Positions 37,241 to 45,165 of a stretch of DNA of 64,000 nucleotides are shown here, one piece after another. Origin of the DNA: Mesorhizobium sp. (lineage in GTDB: Bacteria; Pseudomonadota; Alphaproteobacteria; Rhizobiales; Rhizobiaceae). The stretch's first letter is position 1; each line of letters opens with the position of its first letter. The DNA lies in assembly GCF_023954305.1 (NCBI RefSeq), contig NZ_JAMLIG010000001.1, positions 2,046,001 to 2,110,000 of the forward strand, in the 5' to 3' direction. The translations under genes and the position numbers were made by a program. The notes beneath the pieces were generated by a model. The model saw nothing but the letters and a program-made list of their open reading frames with translations, was not told the DNA's origin and ran no database searches.

Positions 37241-37986
37241 GCGGCAAGGTCCTCCTCGTCACCGGCGGCAGCCGCGGCATCGGCGCCGAGACCGCGCGGC
37301 TGGCGGCGGCGCGGGGTTGGCGCGTCGCGGTCAATTACGTTTCCGACAGGGCGGCGGCGGACGCCGTCGTGGCTGATATCGACGCTGCCGGCGGCGAAGC
37401 ATTCGCGGTGCGGGGCGATGTGGGTGCGGAGGCGGACGTGCTGTCCATGTTCGCCGCCGTCGATTCCCGTTGGGGGCGGCTCGACGGGCTCGTCAACAAT
37501 GCCGGCGTGGTCGACCGGATGGGGCGGCTCGACGAGATGAGCGCTGCGCGTCTCGAGCGGATGATGCGCATCAATGTGATCGGCTCGATGCTGTGCGCTC
37601 GCGAGGCCGTGAAGCGCATGTCGACGCGACATGGCGGAAAGGGCGGCGTGATCGTCAACCTGTCGTCGGCCGCGGCGAGGCTCGGCAGCCCCGGTTGGTA
37701 TGTCGACTACGCCGCCTCGAAGGGCGCGATCGACACGTTCACCAAGGGCCTGGCGCTCGAAGTCGCGGACGAGGGAATTCGGGTCTGCGGGGTGCGCCCC
37801 GGAATTGTCGACACCGACATTCATGCCTCCGGCGGCGAGCCGGACCGGGTGGAGAAAGTGCGCTCCGGACTTCCCATGAAAAGGGAAGGCAGACCTGAGG
37901 AAATTGCATCCGCCGTCGTCTGGCTTTTGTCGGATGAGGCATCCTATATCACCGGCACGCTGCTCGACGTGAGCGGCGGTCGCTGA
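37237..37986 (+). CDS. short-chain dehydrogenase/reductase
   Basis: Classical SDR of 249 residues. It has the cofactor motif TGGSRGIG, NNAG, the catalytic Ser (NLSSAAARLGS) and the YxxxK pair (YAASK), and a C-terminal end TGTLLDVSGGR. The loop after the first strand (NYVSDRAAAD) suggests NADP preference. The substrate is unknown. ATG 37237 overlaps the previous stop; lpdA follows 24 bp downstream, so it is likely in the same transcript. Confidence 0.88.
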   Translation: MSGKVLLVTGGSRGIGAETARLAAARGWRVAVNYVSDRAAADAVVADIDAAGGEAFAVRGDVGAEADVLSMFAAVDSRWGRLDGLVNNAGVVDRMGRLDEMSAARLERMMRINVIGSMLCAREAVKRMSTRHGGKGGVIVNLSSAAARLGSPGWYVDYAASKGAIDTFTKGLALEVADEGIRVCGVRPGIVDTDIHASGGEPDRVEKVRSGLPMKREGRPEEIASAVVWLLSDEASYITGTLLDVSGGR

Positions 37987-38010
37987 ACCACCACGACAGG
38001 AGACCGGGCG

Positions 38011-39414
38011 ATGGCCTATGACGTGATCTTTATCGGAAGCGGCCCCGGCGGCTATGTCGGCGCGATCAAGGCGGCGCAGCTCGGGCTGAAGACGGCGGTG
38101 GTCGAAAAGAGCGAAACCTATGGCGGCACCTGCCTCAATATCGGCTGCATCCCGTCGAAGGCGCTGCTGCACGCCTCCGAGCTGTTCGCGGAGGCCGGCC
38201 ATTCCTTCGACGCGCTCGGCATCGAGGGCGTGAAGCCTAAGCTCAACCTGGCGAAGATGATGGCGCACAAGGACGCGACCGTCGCGTCCAACGTGGGCGG
38301 CGTCGCCTTCCTGTTCAAGAAGAACAAGATCGATACCTTCCGCGGCACCGGCAGGATCGCCAGCCCCGGCAAGGTGGCGGTGACCGGCGAAGATGGCAAG
38401 GTGACCGAGGTCGAGGGCGCCAGCATCGTTATCGCCACCGGATCGGACGTCGCCGGTATCCCGGGCGTCAAGGTCGACATCGACGAGAAGGTCATTGTCT
38501 CGTCGACGGGCGGCATCGCGCTCGACAAGGTGCCGGCGAACATGGTCGTGGTCGGCGGCGGGGTGATCGGGCTGGAACTCGGATCGGTCTGGGCGCGGCT
38601 CGGCGCCAAGGTAACGGTGGTCGAATATCTCGACACGATCCTCGGCGGCATGGACGGGGAGATCTCGAAGCAGTTCCAGAGGATGCTCGCCAAGCAGGGC
38701 ATCGACTTCAAGCTCGGCGCCAAGGTGACGGCCGTCGAGAAGGTCAAGAAGGGCGCCACCGTAACCTTCGAGCCGGTGAAGGGTGGCGCGGCGGAGACGA
38801 TCGCGGCCGACGTGGTGCTGATCGCGACCGGCCGGCGGCCTTACACGGATGGTCTGGGGCTGGAGGAAGCCGGCGTCGAAATGGACCGCGGCAAGGTCAA
38901 GACCGATGGCCACTACCAGACCAACGTCAAGGGCATCTACGCGATCGGCGACGTGATCGCTGGGCCTATGCTCGCCCACAAGGCCGAGGACGAAGGCATT
39001 GCGGTCGCCGAGATTCTCGCCGGGCAGCGCGGCCACGTGAACTACGACGCGATCCCGAGCGTCGTCTATACCAGCCCCGAGGTCGCCTCCGTCGGCAAGA
39101 CCGAGGAAGAGCTGAAGAAGGCGGGTATCGACTACAAAGTCGGCAAGTTCCCGTTCACGGCCAACGGCCGCGCGCGCGCGATGCTGCATACCGAAGGCCT
39201 GGTGAAGATACTCGCCGACAAGGCGACCGACCGGGTGCTCGGCGGGCACATCGTCGGCTTCGGTGCCGGCGAGATGATCCATGAAATCACCGTGCTGATG
39301 GAGTTCGGCGGCTCGTCGGAGGATCTCGCGCGCACGACGCATGCGCATCCGACAATGTCGGAGGCCGTGCGCGAGGCGGCGCTGGCGACGTTCTTCAAGC
39401 CGATTCACATCTGA
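38011..39414 (+). CDS. lpdA: dihydrolipoyl dehydrogenase (E3)
   Basis: FAD/NAD flavoprotein that reoxidises lipoyl groups of E2, 467 residues. The FAD motif is GSGPGGY, the redox disulfide is in GGTCLNIGCIPSKALL, the NAD motif is VVGGGVIGLELGSVW, and the C-terminal His-Glu pair lies in HAHPTMSEAVREA. A GGAGA precedes the ATG. It closes the TCA cluster, which ends at the hairpin at 39436. Confidence 0.97.
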   Translation: MAYDVIFIGSGPGGYVGAIKAAQLGLKTAVVEKSETYGGTCLNIGCIPSKALLHASELFAEAGHSFDALGIEGVKPKLNLAKMMAHKDATVASNVGGVAFLFKKNKIDTFRGTGRIASPGKVAVTGEDGKVTEVEGASIVIATGSDVAGIPGVKVDIDEKVIVSSTGGIALDKVPANMVVVGGGVIGLELGSVWARLGAKVTVVEYLDTILGGMDGEISKQFQRMLAKQGIDFKLGAKVTAVEKVKKGATVTFEPVKGGAAETIAADVVLIATGRRPYTDGLGLEEAGVEMDRGKVKTDGHYQTNVKGIYAIGDVIAGPMLAHKAEDEGIAVAEILAGQRGHVNYDAIPSVVYTSPEVASVGKTEEELKKAGIDYKVGKFPFTANGRARAMLHTEGLVKILADKATDRVLGGHIVGFGAGEMIHEITVLMEFGGSSEDLARTTHAHPTMSEAVREAALATFFKPIHI

Positions 39415-39435
39415 GCGACAGGCACTTGCGGATAC

Positions 39436-39470
39436 ACAACGGCCCGCCGAATGGCGGGCCGTTGTCGTTT
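39436..39470 (+). terminator. Rho-independent terminator of the TCA cluster
   Basis: A perfect 13-bp stem (ACAACGGCCCGCC at 39436-39448 with its complement at 39453-39465) with loop GAAT, followed by CGTTT. It lies 21 bp after the lpdA stop. The convergent gene on the other strand ends at 39488, so it may work in both directions. Confidence 0.85.
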
Positions 39471-39487
39471 CAGGAGCCGCGCGGCAG

Positions 39488-39904
39488 TTACTGGGCCGGA
39501 GCGGGCTGTGCCGGCGGAGGCGTCGGGGCCGGAGCTGGACCCGGCTCGGGAGCCGGCGCTGGCTCTGCCGGGGCAGGCTGCGTGGGCGCGGGCGCAGGTT
39601 CGGCCGCGGGCGGCGCTGGCTCGGGAGCCGGAGCGGCCGGCGGAGTTGCGGGGGCCGGCTCGGTCGCCGCGGGCGGAGGCGGTGCATCCGGGCCGGGTGC
39701 GTCACCGCTGCTGCCGAAGACGAAATAGGCGATGATCGCGAGGATAATGACGACGGCCGCGATCATGACGCCCGTCCCGCCGCTGCGCGACTGAACGACG
39801 GTCCGGTTGTCGACGCGGGCCGGATCATAGTCCGCGCGGGTTGGATCGGTCGCCGGATGAGGCGGAGGGGTGCCCCGCGGATCAGTATTGAGGGGATCCA
39901 CCAT
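39488..39904 (-). CDS. single-span membrane protein with Pro/Ala-rich tail
   Basis: A 138-residue protein: a hydrophilic N-terminus (residues 1-45), one membrane helix (MIAAVVIILAIIAYFVFG, about 47-64), then a tail made almost wholly of Pro, Ala and Glu (PAP/EPAP units). With the tail outside, it could span part of the periplasm. Composition this extreme makes homology hard to read; I do not recognise a family. The start has a modest GAGAA upstream. Confidence 0.7.
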   Translation of the reverse strand: MVDPLNTDPRGTPPPHPATDPTRADYDPARVDNRTVVQSRSGGTGVMIAAVVIILAIIAYFVFGSSGDAPGPDAPPPPAATEPAPATPPAAPAPEPAPPAAEPAPAPTQPAPAEPAPAPEPGPAPAPTPPPAQPAPAQ

Positions 39905-40042
39905 CTTGGTTCTCCATTGCTGCTACCGGGCAACAACGTCGAACTGGCGGATTGGTTCAAATGCGCGCGAGGGTGTGTCTTCACGAACGGAGACCGCCGG
40001 ACATGAACGCCCGGCGCTGGCAGACCCCCTCTGGCGAAATGC

Positions 40043-40231
40043 CTACTCGGCCTCGGCGGGCGCGGCTTCTTCCTTGACCGTCGTTTCCGCTTCCGTCGAG
40101 GCGGTGGTCGACATGTCCAGGGTCGCGACCGATTGGGTGGTGTCCGTCTTGACCATGTCGTGTCCGCAGGCGGCGATCGCGCCCGAGGCCGTCAGTCCGA
40201 GCAGTGCGAATGCGGAGAATACTGTCTTCAT
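40043..40231 (-). CDS. small predicted lipoprotein
   Basis: A 62-residue product with an N-terminal signal (VFSAFALLGLTASGAIAAC) whose Cys in IAAC could be a lipobox, followed by a Thr/Glu/Ala-rich mature part. GGAG lies 8 nt before the ATG. No known family. It stands alone between the Pro/Ala-rich protein and the TraB-like gene. Confidence 0.6.
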   Translation of the reverse strand: MKTVFSAFALLGLTASGAIAACGHDMVKTDTTQSVATLDMSTTASTEAETTVKEEAAPAEAE

Positions 40232-40315
40232 CGCCGTCTCCCATGCCAGTCCATGACAAAGGCTAACATCTGCGGAGAGGAGTGCAAATCACGCTTTGCG
40301 TGAACGATGTTCGGA

Positions 40316-41383
40316 TCAGCGTGCCGGAGTGACGGTGTAGCCGTCTTTCTTAAGGAGGGCGATCACGCCTTCCGCACCGGGAAGATGCAGGGCGCCGATT
40401 GCGATGAAGGCGCCGCCCTCGTCGAGATAGGCCTTCGCCCCCTTCGCCATCACGCCGTTGCGCGCCGTGATCATCGTTTCCTCGAAGGCCGCGTAGCCGG
40501 TTTCGCCGTCGTCGCCCGAAGGCAGGGCCGCCCGGAAGAAGGGCCAGAACATGCCGGTGTCGCCCGACAGATAGATGTCGATCATGGTCTCGATGACGTC
40601 GTCAATTCCATCATCAAGCCGCAATGTTTCCACCAGCCCGTCGATATGAAACTCGAGCGGCAAGGAGGCCATCGCCTCGAGCTGGCTCTTTGCGGTCTCC
40701 AGGCCGCCCAGGGTCTTGCCGGCGGCTTTGGCCTGCCTGGCGAGGTTGATGTCGAGCACGGGCTCGCCGGCGGCCTTGCGTGCCATCTCGCAGGCCGGCA
40801 GCGCAACCATGGCCGACAGGACCCAGGGTTTCATCTTGATGACGCTGGCGAGCGGCATGCCGCGCCTGGCCAGCGCCGCCTCGACCATCTTCTCATCGTC
40901 CGGAGACAGCAGCGACGGTAGCGTCGTCTGGTCCGTGAACATCATCAGTTCCGGATCTTCCATGAAGCTCGCCATCATCTTCGCCTGGTCGAGCACATCC
41001 GTGGTTTCGATGACGACCGTTCCGGAAGCGTCGAAGGCAGCCTGGGCCAGCGGTGGCAAAGTGACGACGCGCGGGTCGGTCATGTGCATGGTGCCGAAAA
41101 GGAAAGAGGGCTTGGCGCCCTCTTTTTCGATCTTCCAGAGGAGCCCGGCTCCGTTCGGCGTCTTCGCCGCCTCCGCTCTTATCCTGTCGAGGGCAGCCGG
41201 ATCGGAGGCCGCCATCTCCTCGATCATGTTCTTGCCGGTGCAGACCGGCGTCGCCGCTTCGGCTCTGCCGGCGAGCAGGAACAGGGTGGCGAGGAAGGCG
41301 AGCAGGAAGAGCAGGTTGGCGAACGCGACCAGCCAGAGCGAGACGCTGGCAGCGCGGTCTGCGAGGGCGACGGCTTTCTTCAT
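40316..41383 (-). CDS. TraB/GumN family protein
   Basis: A 355-residue protein with an N-terminal membrane segment (about residues 14-42) and a TraB/GumN (Tiki-like) domain. The domain begins FLFGTMHMTD and contains the paired GGLET and later GALHLPGAEG segments typical of the family. Relatives are metal-dependent peptidases or pheromone-shutdown proteins, but most bacterial members are uncharacterised. The start at 41383 excludes a long Arg-rich extension antisense to xerC. It lies 62 bp downstream of xerC on the same strand. Confidence 0.85.
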   Translation of the reverse strand: MKKAVALADRAASVSLWLVAFANLLFLLAFLATLFLLAGRAEAATPVCTGKNMIEEMAASDPAALDRIRAEAAKTPNGAGLLWKIEKEGAKPSFLFGTMHMTDPRVVTLPPLAQAAFDASGTVVIETTDVLDQAKMMASFMEDPELMMFTDQTTLPSLLSPDDEKMVEAALARRGMPLASVIKMKPWVLSAMVALPACEMARKAAGEPVLDINLARQAKAAGKTLGGLETAKSQLEAMASLPLEFHIDGLVETLRLDDGIDDVIETMIDIYLSGDTGMFWPFFRAALPSGDDGETGYAAFEETMITARNGVMAKGAKAYLDEGGAFIAIGALHLPGAEGVIALLKKDGYTVTPAR

Positions 41384-41445
41384 GCCGCCGAGCCTAGTCC
41401 GCAATTCCGGCTTTTCCGTTAATGGCAGGCGACAAATGCGCCGTG

Positions 41446-42381
41446 TCAGGCCCTCGGATGGGCCGCGTCGTAGATGTCGAGCAGGCGCTTGGTGTCGACG
41501 CCGGTGTAGACCTGCGTGGTCGAGAGGCTCGAATGACCGAGCAGTTCCTGGATGGTGCGCAGGTCGCCGCCCCGGCCGAGAAGATGCGTGGCGAAGGAAT
41601 GGCGCAGCGCATGCGGCGTGGCGGTATCGGGGAGGTTGAGGGCCGAACGCAGCTTCTGCATCTCGCGCTGGATGATCGCCGGCTGCAGCGGCCCGCCCTT
41701 GGCGCCGCGAAACAGCAGGCCCTGCGCGTCGAGATGGTAGGGGCAGAGACGCCGGTACTCGGCGACGGCCTGGAGTGCGATCGGCAGCAGCGGCACCAGC
41801 CGCGTCTTGTTGCCCTTGCCGGTGATCCGCAGCGTCGTCTCGCCATGTGCGAACTGCGCTCCGGTGAGGCCGAGCGCCTCGGAAATGCGCAAGCCGCAGC
41901 CGTAGAGCAGTGTGAGCACGGCGGCGTTGCGGGCAGCAATCCACGGCTCTTCGTTCAACTGTTCGCCGAGAGCCACGACGCGCCTGGCGTCGGCGGCCGT
42001 CAGCGGTTTCGGCAGCGACTTCGGCTGTTTCGGCGCGCACATGGCGGCGGCTCCGGCAGCGTTGGCAAGCTCTCGTTTCTCCAGCCAGCGCAGGAAGGAG
42101 CGCACGCCGGCGAGCCCGCGCCCAAGCGTGCGCGCGCCCGCTCCATCGCTGCGGCGGCGCGCGAGGAAGGCGCGCAGATCGGCGGTGCGCAGCACGGCGA
42201 TGTCCTTCAGCCCGGGGGGGCCGCCGATATGCTCCGTGAGGAAGAGCAGGAACTGGCGGGTGTCGCGCTCATAGGCCTCGACGGTCAGCGGCGACAGACG
42301 CCGTTCTCGCGCCAGCATTTTCAGCCAGTCGCCGCGCGCCTTGTGCAGGTCGTCCCTGGCGGTGATGAGAATCTCGTTCAC
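41446..42381 (-). CDS. xerC: tyrosine recombinase XerC
   Basis: Chromosome-dimer resolution recombinase, 311 residues. It has the SAM-like N-terminal core-binding domain (LTVEAYERDTRQFLLFL) and a catalytic domain with the full set Arg (CGLRISEAL), Lys (GKGNKTRLVP), HxxR (HALRHSFATHLL), His (LGHSSLSTTQ) and Tyr (VYTGVD). XerC and XerD are similar; XerC is favoured by overall sequence, but this choice is less sure than the family. No integration site or mobile genes lie nearby. Confidence 0.85.
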   Translation of the reverse strand: MNEILITARDDLHKARGDWLKMLARERRLSPLTVEAYERDTRQFLLFLTEHIGGPPGLKDIAVLRTADLRAFLARRRSDGAGARTLGRGLAGVRSFLRWLEKRELANAAGAAAMCAPKQPKSLPKPLTAADARRVVALGEQLNEEPWIAARNAAVLTLLYGCGLRISEALGLTGAQFAHGETTLRITGKGNKTRLVPLLPIALQAVAEYRRLCPYHLDAQGLLFRGAKGGPLQPAIIQREMQKLRSALNLPDTATPHALRHSFATHLLGRGGDLRTIQELLGHSSLSTTQVYTGVDTKRLLDIYDAAHPRA

Positions 42382-42501
42382 GCCGGCCCTTTCGCGCCCG
42401 AATCCCGCGCCATGCTGATTTGGCGACCTTACCAGAGTGTGAAACAGGGCGCAGATTGTCTTGAATTGTCCGCAGCGCTAGGAGAATGCGAGGAGGCGAA
42501 C

Positions 42502-43098
42502 ATGTCGAAACCGCAAAATCCCATCCAGATGGCCGTGATCGGCGCCGCGCACGGCATCAAGGGCGAGGTGCGCGTCAAGAGCTATACCGGCAATCCGCTG
42601 GCGCTGGACGACTACGGGCCGCTCTATGCGGAAGACGGGCGCGCCTTCACGATCCTCGACATCCGCATGCAGAAGGACATGGCCGTCGTCCGCTTCAAGG
42701 GCGTCGACGACCGCTCGGCGGCCGAGGCGCTGACCGGCACCGCGCTCTTCGTCGATCGCGACATGCTGCCGGACGACCTGGAGGACGAGGAGTTCTACCA
42801 TGCCGATCTGATCGGGCTGGACGCGGTGGACGCGGAAGAGGCGCCGATCGGCAAGGTGCTGGCGGTCCATAATTTTGGCGGCGGCGATATCCTCGAGATC
42901 GCCCGCGGGGGAAAGCCGACCGTGCTCGTGCCGTTCACCAAGGCGGCGGTGCCCGCGGTCGATCTGCGGGCGGGCAAGGTGAGGATCGACCCGATCTCCG
43001 CGGGCCTCGTCGAGACCGACGAGGCCGACCCGACCGAAGAGCGCAAGGCGGTCGACAAGCGCCCGCGTGGCCCGAAATCGGCAGGCGGCAACAGGTGA
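42502..43098 (+). CDS. rimM: ribosome maturation factor RimM
   Basis: 16S rRNA processing/30S assembly factor, 198 residues. The N-terminal RimM domain (GAAHGIKGEVRVKSYTGNP) and PRC-barrel domain (HADLIGLDAV ... NFGGGDILEIA) are clear. A GAGGAGG lies 7 nt before the ATG. Normally it is followed directly by trmD. Here its last 19 nt (43081-43099) recur at the end of hicB, and the hicAB cassette sits between. Confidence 0.95.
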   Translation: MSKPQNPIQMAVIGAAHGIKGEVRVKSYTGNPLALDDYGPLYAEDGRAFTILDIRMQKDMAVVRFKGVDDRSAAEALTGTALFVDRDMLPDDLEDEEFYHADLIGLDAVDAEEAPIGKVLAVHNFGGGDILEIARGGKPTVLVPFTKAAVPAVDLRAGKVRIDPISAGLVETDEADPTEERKAVDKRPRGPKSAGGNR

Positions 43099-43099
43099 G
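43081..43099 (+). repeat. left copy of the 19-nt direct repeat flanking hicAB
   Basis: GCAGGCGGCAACAGGTGAG, covering the last codons and stop of rimM (AGGNR-stop). The right copy at 43722-43740 differs at one base. Together they bracket the hicAB cassette. Confidence 0.85.
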
Positions 43100-43103
43100 G
43101 ACA

Positions 43104-43138
43104 TTGCAAATCCGAGATTGAATGTGTATTTATACACA
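43104..43138 (+). promoter_or_regulatory. hicAB promoter and HicB-type operator palindrome
   Basis: TTGCAA (43104-43109) and TATTTA (43127-43132), 17 bp apart, form a plausible promoter. A perfect 7-2-7 palindrome TGTGTATTTATACACA (43123-43138) covers the -10 region and ends on the A of the hicA ATG. There is no Shine-Dalgarno before this ATG, so the mRNA may be leaderless or nearly so. The palindrome is the natural site for autorepression by the HicB ribbon-helix-helix domain (inferred). Confidence 0.6.
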
Positions 43139-43326
43139 TGGATAGTAGGGAGCTTATCCGACTGCTCGAGGCCGACGGCTGGCGCCGGGTTCGTCAGAAG
43201 GGTAGCCACATCCAGTTCAAGCATCCTCGGAAGCCGGGCCGGGTGACGGTCCCGCATCCCAAGCGCGACCTGCCGCTCGGCACGCTTCGCAACATCGAGG
43301 ACCAGTCCGGATTGAAATTCAGATGA
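43138..43326 (+). CDS. hicA: HicA toxin, mRNA interferase
   Basis: Type II toxin of 62 residues with the dsRBD-like HicA fold. It has the N-terminal helix RELIRLLEADGWRRVRQKGSH (ending in the catalytic His24 of GSH) and the strand HIQFKHPRKPGRVTVP. HicA cleaves mRNA and tmRNA independently of translation in other species. Its stop overlaps the hicB ATG (ATGA). It lies between rimM and trmD, which is not its usual place. Confidence 0.93.
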   Translation: MDSRELIRLLEADGWRRVRQKGSHIQFKHPRKPGRVTVPHPKRDLPLGTLRNIEDQSGLKFR

Positions 43327-43739
43327 CCCAGTATATTGCGCTGATCCACAAGGAGCCGACGAGCGACTACGGCGTCTCGTTCCCGGATTTTCCGGGCTGC
43401 ATTTCCGCAGGAGTCACGCTCGACGAGGCGCGCGCCATGGCGTCCGAAGCGCTGGCCCTCCATATCGAGGGGATGGTCGAGGACTCCGAAGCACTTCCGG
43501 CACCCTCAAGCCTCGAAGAGATCATGTCCGATGCCCGCAACCGGGACGCCGTCGCTGTTCTGGTGGATGCGCCTGCCGAGGCAGAGCGTTCGATCCGGGT
43601 GAACGTGACGCTGCCGGAGAGTGTGCTCGCGCGCATCGATCGCTTCGCGTCGCAATCCGGCTATTCGAGGTCTGGCTTTCTTGCCAAGGCGGCGGTGCAT
43701 GAGCTTGAGCGGCAGTCGAAAGCAGGCGGCAACCGGTGA
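43323..43739 (+). CDS. hicB: HicB antitoxin with C-terminal ribbon-helix-helix domain
   Basis: Antitoxin and likely autorepressor, 138 residues. The N-terminal HicB (degenerate RNase H-like) fold includes DYGVSFPDFPGCISAGVTLDEA (shown as YGVSFPDFPGC). The C-terminal RHH DNA-binding domain is RVNVTLPESVLARIDRFASQSGYSRSGFLAKA (start RVNVTLPESV). The last residues AGGNR and the stop duplicate the RimM end, and its TGA overlaps the trmD GTG, so downstream coupling is preserved. Confidence 0.93.
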   Translation: MTQYIALIHKEPTSDYGVSFPDFPGCISAGVTLDEARAMASEALALHIEGMVEDSEALPAPSSLEEIMSDARNRDAVAVLVDAPAEAERSIRVNVTLPESVLARIDRFASQSGYSRSGFLAKAAVHELERQSKAGGNR

Positions 43740-43740
43740 G
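43722..43740 (+). repeat. right copy of the 19-nt direct repeat flanking hicAB
   Basis: GCAGGCGGCAACCGGTGAG, at the end of hicB and spanning the trmD start. It matches 18 of 19 bases of the copy at 43081-43099. It recreates for trmD the GTGA stop/start overlap that rimM would have had. Confidence 0.85.
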
Positions 43741-44431
43741 TTTCCGCGCCACTGTGCTGACGCTCTATCCGGAGATGTTTCCGGGCGCGCTGGGTGTGTC
43801 GCTTGCCGGCAAGGCGCTGGAGCGGGGCGACTGGTCGCTGGAGACCGTGCAGATCCGCGACTTCGGGCTTGGCCGACACCGCGCGGTGGACGACACGCCG
43901 GCCGGCGGCGGGGCGGGCATGGTGTTGCGCGCCGACGTGCTCGGCGCCGCGATCGATCATGCCGCACCTGAGGAAGATGCTCGCCCGAAGCTGCTGATGA
44001 GCCCGCGCGGCAGGCCGCTGACGCAGGCGCGCGTGCGCGAACTGGCGGCGGGGCCGGGCGTAGTTATCGTCTGCGGCCGCTTCGAAGGCGTCGACCAGCG
44101 GGTGATCGAGGCGCGGAACCTCGAGGAAGTGTCGATCGGCGACTACATCCTGTCGGGCGGAGAGCCGGCGGCGCTGGTGCTGCTCGACGCGGTCGTGCGG
44201 CTGCTGCCGGGCGTCATGGGCAACGAGGAGTCGGGCGGCGAGGAGAGCTTCGAGAACGGGCTTCTGGAGCACCCCCACTATACGCGGCCCCCCGAGTGGG
44301 AAGGCCGGCTTATTCCGGAGGTGCTGATGTCGGGCAATCACGGGAAGATCGCCGCCTGGCGAAGGGAGCAGGCGGAGAGGCTGACCGCCGAGCGGCGGCC
44401 CGATCTTATGTCTCAGCCCGTCACGAAGTAA
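43736..44431 (+). CDS. trmD: tRNA (guanine37-N1)-methyltransferase TrmD
   Basis: SPOUT-fold methyltransferase that makes m1G37 and prevents +1 frameshifting, 231 residues. It has the N-terminal TLYPEMFPG, the SAM-knot segments (MSPRGRPLTQARV, CGRFEGVDQRVIE, SIGDYILSGGEPAALVLLDAV) and the tail with PPEWEGRLIPEVLMSGNH. GTG 43736 overlaps the hicB stop. The gene ends 19 bp inside the end of the convergent TauE/SafE gene. Confidence 0.96.
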   Translation: MSFRATVLTLYPEMFPGALGVSLAGKALERGDWSLETVQIRDFGLGRHRAVDDTPAGGGAGMVLRADVLGAAIDHAAPEEDARPKLLMSPRGRPLTQARVRELAAGPGVVIVCGRFEGVDQRVIEARNLEEVSIGDYILSGGEPAALVLLDAVVRLLPGVMGNEESGGEESFENGLLEHPHYTRPPEWEGRLIPEVLMSGNHGKIAAWRREQAERLTAERRPDLMSQPVTK

Positions 44432-45165
44432 TATACTGCCAGCAGCAGGCCGACCGCGATGACGAAGACGCGCAGCGCAAGCTGCGGCACACGCTTGGCG
44501 ATCCAGATGCCGTACCAGCCGCCGATCGCGACGGCGGGGATCATGACGAAGGCTTGCGGCCAGGCGACCACGCCGCCCGCCACGAACACCACGATCGCGA
44601 CCGCGGCGATGACGATCGACAGCATGTTCTTCAGCGCGTTGAGGCGGTGGTAGTCGCCTTCCTGGGTGAGACCCAGCGTCGCCAGCATCATCACGCCCAT
44701 GCCGGCGCCGAAGAAGCCGCCATAGACCGCAGTGACGAACTGGACGAGCGCTCCGGCGAATCCGCCGACCGCGGCGTGCTGTCCCGGCTTCGGCTTGGGC
44801 TTGAGCCAGGGTCCGGCGGCGAAGATGACGGTCGCGGCGATCAGCAGCCAGGGCACCAGCGCGCGGAAGGACGGGTTGTCGAGCGCGAGCAGGATCAGCG
44901 CGCCGGCCAGCGCGCCGGCGGCCGAGATCAGGGCGAGGACAAGTGCGCCGCGCCAGAACGTCCTGATGTCGCTCCAGTAGGCGAGCGTCGAGGTGATGTA
45001 GCCGGGAAACTGGGTGATCGAGGACGTGGCGTTGGCGACGATCGGCGGGATGCCGGCGACCGATAGCGCGCCGAAGGTAAGAAACGTGCCGCCGCCCGCG
45101 ACGGCGTTGACCGCGCCGGCAATCACGCCGGAGGCGAAGAGGGTAATAGCGTCGAAGAGGGTCAA
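44413..45165 (-). CDS. TauE/SafE family sulfite/anion exporter-like permease
   Basis: Membrane protein of 250 residues with eight hydrophobic segments and the TauE/SafE (UPF0721) pattern: GVIAGAVNAVAGGGTFLTFGAL in the first hairpin (shown as AVAGGGTFLTF) and VYGGFFGAGMGVMML in the second half. The frame starts with TTG at 45165 with GGAAAG about 6 nt upstream; no in-frame ATG or GTG fits better. Substrate could be an organosulfur or other small anion. It is inverted relative to trmD and rplS and separates two genes that usually form one operon. Confidence 0.83.
   Translation of the reverse strand: MTLFDAITLFASGVIAGAVNAVAGGGTFLTFGALSVAGIPPIVANATSSITQFPGYITSTLAYWSDIRTFWRGALVLALISAAGALAGALILLALDNPSFRALVPWLLIAATVIFAAGPWLKPKPKPGQHAAVGGFAGALVQFVTAVYGGFFGAGMGVMMLATLGLTQEGDYHRLNALKNMLSIVIAAVAIVVFVAGGVVAWPQAFVMIPAVAIGGWYGIWIAKRVPQLALRVFVIAVGLLLAVYYFVTG

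Noticed and set aside
37174..39705. An 843-codon minus-strand frame antisense to the SDR and lpdA genes
   Set aside because: It covers genes with full catalytic motifs on the other strand and crosses the lpdA terminator; no protein family is visible.
39945..39975. A tRNA-like GGTTCAAAT segment
   Set aside because: No acceptor, D or anticodon stems could be matched around it; it is a chance T-loop-like string in a gap.
41446..42381. XerC-like recombinase as the integrase of an integrated element
   Set aside because: The protein has the housekeeping Xer layout and length, there is no attachment-site duplication or mobile gene beside it, and its neighbours are core genes.
43323..43739. HicB as part of a larger genomic island
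   Set aside because: Flanking genes on both sides are core (rimM, trmD), the insertion is only about 640 bp, and there is no integrase or transposase.
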